From the NCBI RefSeq assembly GCF_947179515.1, contig NC_067481.1, positions 86,173,845 to 86,237,844 of the forward strand: a DNA stretch of 64,000 nucleotides, given 5' to 3'. Positions 59,379 to 64,000 of this stretch are shown one piece after another. A program made the translations under genes and the position numbers. The DNA is from Apodemus sylvaticus. Lineage: Eukaryota > Chordata > Mammalia > Rodentia > Muridae. Each line of letters opens with the position of its first letter. The first letter of the stretch is position 1. The notes below the pieces were generated by a model that ran no database searches, was not told where the DNA came from, and saw only the letters and a list, made by a program, of their open reading frames with translations.

Positions 59379-59885
59379 ATGATAGGAAGTAAAAATCACT
59401 ATTCCTTAATATCTCTTAACATCAATGGACTTAATGCGCCAATAAAAAGACACAGACTAACTGACTGGATACATAAACAGGACCCTACATTTTGCTGCTT
59501 ACAGGAAACACACCTCGGGGTCAAAGACAAACACTACCTTAGAGTAAAAGGCTGGAAGACAATTTTACAAGCAAATGGTCTCAGGAAACAAGCTGGAGTA
59601 GCCATTTTAATATCAGATAAAATTGACTTTCAACGCAAAGTCATCAAAAGAGACTCTGAGGGACACTTCTTGCTGGTCAAAGGAAAAATACAACAAGAAA
59701 AACTCTCAATCATGAACATCTATGCTCCAAATGCAAGGGCACCCTCTTTTGTAAAAGAAACTTTATTAAAACTCAAAGCACACATTGCACCTAACACAAT
59801 AATTGTGGGTGACTTCAACACTGCACTTTCCACAATGGACCGATCAGGAAAACAGAAACTAAACAGGCACACAACAAGAAGTTAG
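59379..59885 (+). pseudogene. L1 ORF2 N-terminal endonuclease fragment, truncated by deletion
   Basis: 168 codons open from ATG 59379 to a stop at 59883-59885. The APE-type endonuclease nicks target DNA at TTAAAA-like sites. Asn14 (SLNINGL), Glu43 (CCLQETHL), Tyr115 (NIYAPN), Asp145 and Asn147 (VGDFNT) are in place at the family positions. The domain is cut at about residue 160, before the conserved SDH histidine and aspartates, so it cannot be active. No reverse transcriptase follows. The last dozen codons after LNRH run across the junction. Confidence 0.93.
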
Positions 59886-60510
59886 ACTCCAGAAAACCGA
59901 ACAACCCTATTAAAAAATGGGGTACAGAGTTAAACAAAGAATTCTCACCTGAAGAACTTCGGATGGTGGAGAAGCATCTTAAAAAATGCTCAACTTCATT
60001 AGTCATTAGGGAAATGCAAATCAAAACAACCCTGAGATTTCATCTTACACCAGTCAGAATGGCTAAGATTAAAAATTCAGGAGACAGCAGGTGTTGGAGA
60101 GGGTGTGGAGAAAGAGGAACACTCCTCCACTACTGGTGGGGTTGCAAATTGGTACAACCACTCTGGAAATTAGTCTGGCGGTTCCTCCGAAAACTGGGCA
60201 CCTCACTTCCAGAAGATCCTGCTATACCACTCCTGGGCATATACCCAGAGGATTCCCCACCATGTAATAAGGATACATGCTCTACTATGTTCATAGCAGC
60301 CCTATTTATAATTGCCAGAAGCTGGAAAGAACCCAGGTATCCCTCAACAGAAGAGTGGATGCAAAAATATGTGGTATATCTACACAATGGAGTACTATTC
60401 AGCCATTAGAAACAATGAATTCATGAAATTCTTAGGAAAATGGATGGAGCTAGAGAACATCATACTAAGTGAGGTAACCCAGACTCAAAAGGTGAATCAT
60501 GGTATGCACT
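59886..60510 (+). pseudogene. L1 ORF2 C-terminal fragment with Cys/His-rich region
   Basis: Downstream of the internal junction, ORF2 resumes near its C-terminus. The frame at 59963-60409 (148 codons) starts with HLKKCSTSLVIREMQIKTT and contains CWRGCGERGTLLHYWWGC, a Cys-X3-Cys...His...Cys arrangement typical of L1 ORF2 C-termini. One frameshift near 60370 moves the end (KNMWYIYTMEYYSAIRNNEF) into another frame reaching the ISGY stop at about 60528. Without the catalytic domains it has no enzymatic role. Confidence 0.88.
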
Positions 60511-60775
60511 CACTAATAAGTGGATATTAACCTAAAAAACTGGAATACCCAAAACATAATCCACACATTAAATGAGGTACAATACGAAAGGAGGAGTCGC
60601 CCCTGGTTCTGGAAAGGCTCAGTGAAGCAGTATTCAGCCAAACCAGAACGGGGAAGTGGGAAGGGGTGGGTGGGAGGACAGGGGACTTTCGGGGAGTGGG
60701 GGTCTAGAAAAGGGGAAATCATTTGAAATGTAAATAAATTATATCGAATAAAAAAATTAAAAAAACTAAATTAGA

Positions 60776-61058
60776 ATAACTCTTTATCTGAAAAGCAGGA
60801 AAACAGTTCTGAAATTATAAACTATATACTCTTTAATGTCATTTCTTCTTATACAATTCTTTTATTGTATGGCACAATGATATTAAACAAATTACAGTAT
60901 ATTAGTTAATAAATACAAAAAATCAATATCTTAAGTTATTAGCAATGGAGAACTGTCCAGAAAAATTCCTTTCTCTCACAGAAGTTATGAGTTGAGAGAG
61001 AAGTACAATTCTATGTTCTTCATATGAACATGAATCCATATTTCATACAAAAGTTCTA

Positions 61059-61115
<57 letters not shown>

Positions 61116-61374
61116 CTTACTTTCCCTACTAATCCAGACCATTGCACCTTGCTTCCTCTCATCCAAGTATCCAGTTGGCTTTTCTTCATTACTTTTACTA
61201 CAATTTGATTTATTTGATGATTTTTCTGTATTTTTTTTCCACTTCATAGTAAAAGTTAACTACTAGGGAGACTACAGTATTCTGTTTTTGCGAGTACCAG
61301 AAGTTTGTTGGTTGAGAAAATATGCATTGATAGAAACATACCAAGATTCAACACTCATTTTTTGTACTTGCATT
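60776..61374. other. Unique AT-rich DNA with a (TA)n tract
   Basis: The TSD ends at 60775. A pure (AT)n microsatellite of about 26 units lies at 61062-61114. I see no gene. Confidence 0.6.
61062..61114. repeat. (AT)n microsatellite
   Basis: Uninterrupted AT alternation, cruciform-capable. The minus-strand Tyr-Ile frame is artefactual. Confidence 0.97.
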
Positions 61375-61555
61375 TTAATTAATTAGTTAGTTTTTACTTA
61401 TTCACTTGACAAGCCTCTAACTGTCCCCTCCCTATCGCCTTCACCCAGTCACCATCTCCCACAAACCTTCTCCCATGCCCCCTTCTCCTCTGAGGGAATG
61501 CAGGCACCCTATATAGCACTTACTCCCAGCTCCCAACCCCTGCACATCAGTGTTA
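61375..61555 (-). mobile_element. Old L1 3' UTR start, minus strand, left of an LTR-like insertion
   Basis: A T-rich tail complement, then CAAGCCTCTAACTGTCCCCT and TTCTCCTCTGAGGGAATGCA. It stops at about CCCCTGCACATCAG (61550) and continues at 61951 with AAGTCTCTGAAAGTCTAGTT, matching the continuous block CATCAAGTCTCTGCAGGATT known in this L1 region. Confidence 0.7.
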
Positions 61556-61950
61556 AGAGTTTGACTTATACTGTTTATTGTAATGCTAAGTGCTGTCCTG
61601 CAAGATTTAGAGTCAGCAAGTAGCCTTCAGGACCTGCCCCCAGTAAATTATGATTGGTAAATAAAGATGCCAGTAGCCAATAGTTGGGGAGAAGAGGCAT
61701 AGACAGGGTTTAGGCTTCCTTGGTTTGAGACCATGAGAAAGAGGAACTGGGAGACAGGAGAGCCACCACGGGAAGAAGAATATGCAGGAGGGAGGAGAGC
61801 CGCCATGTAAAAGAACTGAGCAAACATGACCCAGAGGGCTGCCCAACTGGGTCAAGAGCAAGCACAATGAAACACAGATTTTTATTTGGGAACATGAGTA
61901 GTAAAGGCAGGAAGGAAACCCGTTCCAGGATTGATTAATTTTCTTTTACT
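61556..61950 (+). mobile_element. LTR-like insertion inside an old L1
   Basis: About 395 bases starting TGTTAAGAGTTTGACTTATA, with ATTATGATTGGTAAATAAAG (an AATAAA at about 61661), GAGAGCCGCCATGTAAAAGA and a G/A-rich middle. I recognise this as a rodent ERV-related LTR type but cannot name the family. The size fits a solo LTR. Frames of 61-84 codons on the minus strand are incidental. Confidence 0.5.
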
Positions 61951-63273
61951 GAAGTCTCTGAAAGTCTAGTTGCATCCTCTCCCCCTTAGGCCAGAGCCCT
62001 CGAAGAACATATACCATGCACAGGCAACAGCTTTTGGGATAGACCCTTGCTCCAGTTGTTTGAAACCCTCATGAAGTCCAAGCTGTACATCTGCTACTAT
62101 GTACGTGCAAGGAAGACTAGGTCCAATCTGTGTATATTCTTTGACGATACCTTCTCTGAGAGCCCCAAGGGACTAGGTTAGTTGACTCTTGGTCTTTCTG
62201 TGGAGTTCCCATTCATTTAGGGGCTCACAATCTTTCCTTTTATTCTTTCATAATAGTCACCAAGCTTTGGCCACTATTTGGATGTGGATGTCTGCATCTG
62301 TCTGAGTCAGCTGCTGTGTGGAGCCTCTCAGAGGACAGACATATTAAACTCCTTTCTGTAAGCATAATAGAGTATAATTAATTGTGTCAGGGATTGATTC
62401 TCATCCATGGGATGGATCTCAAGTAGGGCCAGTTATTGCCTGGACATTCCCCCAGTCTCTGCTCCATCCCTTTTTCCTGCCTTTCTTGTAGACATGATAC
62501 ATTTCAGGTTGAAAGTTTTCTGGGTAGGTTGCTGTCCCTATCACTCCATTGGGCTTCATGCCTGGCTATAGGAGGTGGACACTTCAGGTTCCATATTCTT
62601 AATTCTGTGAGATACAGCTAAGGATACCCCCATTGATTCTTGGGAGTCTCCCTTATCCACGGTCTGTCTTGTCCTGGGGAATGTGCCCTACCTCTCTACC
62701 CCTGTCAATTGCTCATAGCCATAGATTTTTCTGGACCTCTAGCCATCTCTGGTGTCTCATCCCACACCTGATTTTGAACCTTCCCATTCCTCTCCATCTC
62801 CTCTCCCACCCAATCCCCTTCCTCCATCTGCCTCTTATTACTATTTCATTCCCTCTTCTAAGTGAGATTCAAGCATCCTTACCTGTGTTCCCCTTCTTAT
62901 ATAGATTCTTTGTGTCTGTGGAATGTAATATGGGTATTCTTTATTTTATATCTAATATCCACTAATAAGTGAATATATACCATGCATATAATTTTGGGCC
63001 TTGGTTTTTTCACCAAGTATGATACTTTCAAGTTCCATCCATCTGCCTGCAAAATCCACGATGTCTTTGTTTTTCATAGCTGAATAGTATTCTATTGTGT
63101 TGATGTACCACGTTTTCTTTATCCATTCATGATTTGAGGGATATTTAGGTGTTTTCAGTTTTTCAGCTATTAGAAATAAAGCTGTTCTGAACATAGTTGA
63201 GCAAATGTGTTTGTAGGATTATGGAGTATCTTTTGGCTATTTGCCCGGGAGTGGTCTATCTGGGTCTTGAGGT
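61951..63273 (-). mobile_element. Old L1 3' UTR and ORF2 end, minus strand
   Basis: Continues 61375-61555. The 3' UTR blocks GGATAGACCCTTGCTCCAGT, TCTGAGTCAGCTGCTGTGTG and AGCCTCTCAGAGGACAGACA are followed by ORF2 antisense: ATATCCACTAATAAGTGAAT, GCTGAATAGTATTCTATTGT and GCCCGGGAGTGGTCTATCTG. On the minus strand an 80-codon frame (62952-63194) reads true ORF2 C-terminal protein ending in YSLISGY. 5'-truncated at 63273. Confidence 0.85.
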
Positions 63274-64000
63274 AGCATAAATGAGACCTAATGAAACTGC
63301 AAAGCTTCTGTAAGGTAAAGGACACTGTCAATATGATAAAATGGCAGCCTAGAGATTGGGAAAGAATCTTCGTCAAACCTACATCTGACAGAGGGGTAAT
63401 ATCCAAAATTTATGAATAACCCAAGAAGTTAGAAACCAAGAACATAAATAACTAAGTTTAAAAATGGGGTACAGACCTAAACAGAGAATTCTCAACAGAG
63501 GAGTCTTGAATGACTGAAAAACACTGAGTGACGTAACTGAGTCACAAAATAACATGCATGGCATACACTCACATGATAAGTAGATATTAGCCCAAAAGCT
63601 CAGAACACCCAGGATATAATTCACAGAACACATGACACTCAAGAAGACGGAAGACCAAAGTATGGATGCTTCAGTCCTTCTTAGAAGGAGGAACAAAATA
63701 CTCATGAGAGGAAATATGGAGACAAAGAGTAGAACAGAGATTGAAGAAAAGGCTATGTAAAGATTGCCCCACCTGGGAATCCATCCATGTACAGTCACCA
63801 AACCCAGACACTATTGTAGATGCCATGAAGTGCTTGCTGACAGGAGCTTCATATTTCTGTTTCCTGAGAGACTCTGGCAGAGCCTGACATATACAGAGGT
63901 GGATGTTCTCAGCCAACCATTGGACTAAGCATGGGGTCCCCAATAGAAGAGTTGGAGAAAGGACTGAAAGAGCTGAATGGGTTTGTAACCCCATAGGAAG
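63274..64000 (+). mobile_element. Old L1 (Lx-like) ORF2 end and 3' UTR, plus strand, runs off the window
   Basis: Begins GAGACCTAATGAAACTGCAA, then AGCTTCTGTAAGGTAAAGGA and GGGTAATATCCAAAATTTAT (ORF2). At about 63524 it jumps from GACTGAAAAACACTGAG to the later CACATGATAAGTAGATATTA, so several hundred bases of the ORF2 end are missing. The 3' UTR follows with TCCTTCTTAGAAGGAGGAAC and CTATTGTAGATGCCATGAAG. Long minus-strand frames (63379-63801, 63671-63994) are antisense of this element and not genes. Confidence 0.8.

Larger units (their letters stand above)
56904..60761 (+). mobile_element. L1 with complete ends, internally deleted, perfect 14-bp TSD
   Basis: An L1 that starts with a GC-rich 5' UTR and ends with AATAAA and an A-rich tail. 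AAAACTAAATTAGA flanks it at 56890-56903 and 60762-60775, showing one retrotransposition event of the whole unit. Order: 5' UTR (56904-58114), ORF1 (58115-59319, broken), ORF2 endonuclease start (59379-59885), a junction at about 59870-59885, then the ORF2 C-terminal end and 3' UTR. About 3.9 kb is present; intact mouse L1s are 6-7 kb, so roughly 3 kb, including the rest of the endonuclease and all of the reverse transcriptase, is missing. It cannot mobilise itself. Its 3' UTR also lacks about 20 bases present in the copies at 1417 and 6772. Confidence 0.95.

Noticed and set aside
63379..63994. Two minus-strand frames of 107 and 140 codons
   Set aside because: Antisense of a plus-strand L1 ORF2 end and 3' UTR; antisense L1 frames are common and meaningless.

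Overview
The window looks like non-coding nuclear DNA from a murid rodent, either a gene desert or deep intron. It is AT-rich and CpG-poor outside one LINE-1 promoter. It carries long (CA)n, (GT)n, (TA)n and (CT)n microsatellites and the standard murine retroposons: B1, B2, B3 and B4 SINEs, several LINE-1 (L1) generations, and probable ERV LTRs. The young L1 3' ends (terminal stretch around GAAATGTAAATAAATTATAT followed by CGAATAAA) fit Mus or a close relative. I cannot name the species. I find no bacterial-type gene, no intact cellular protein-coding gene, no tRNA, rRNA or snRNA, and no CRISPR array. Most of the open frames lie in microsatellites, L1 debris or random AT-rich DNA.

Layout. 1-5500: mostly unique AT-rich DNA, with one 3'-end L1 stub (1417-1637) and an old dispersed repeat (4525-4880). 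5500-8480: an L1 nest, made of a 5'-inverted old L1, an old minus-strand L1 split by a young L1, and a clean 5'-truncated L1 with an 11-bp target-site duplication (TSD). 9780-11300: an unassigned dispersed repeat, a degenerate C2H2 zinc-finger array and an LTR-like segment. 12028-12267: a 20-bp minisatellite. 12414-14245: an old minus-strand L1 interrupted by a B1. 14400-31000: mostly unique DNA with scattered SINEs, microsatellites and one more 5'-inverted L1. 31083-32830: an old plus-strand L1 broken by a small hAT-type MITE (URR1-like) and a younger L1. 36664-37890: a textbook twin-primed L1 with TSD. 38000-56890: largely unique, with the best candidate for a conserved regulatory element (about 46975-47560). 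56890-60775: the main element, an L1 with complete 5' and 3' ends and a perfect 14-bp TSD, but with most of ORF2 deleted. 61375-64000: old L1s in opposite orientations, one hosting an LTR-like insertion.

How the parts relate. No gene network is visible. The history is repeated L1-driven insertion (L1s themselves plus SINEs mobilised by L1 proteins), with insertions nesting in older insertions and microsatellites growing from retroposon tails. The large 3.9-kb L1 is defective: its ORF1 has one frameshift and one nonsense codon, and its ORF2 keeps only the first part of the endonuclease and the C-terminal segment.

Limits. Repeat family names come from recognition, not from a search. Boundaries without a stated TSD are good to roughly 10-30 bases. 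I found nothing that supports an undescribed biological system; the most useful leads are the internally deleted L1, the possible enhancer-like block near 47.2 kb, and the zinc-finger relic.
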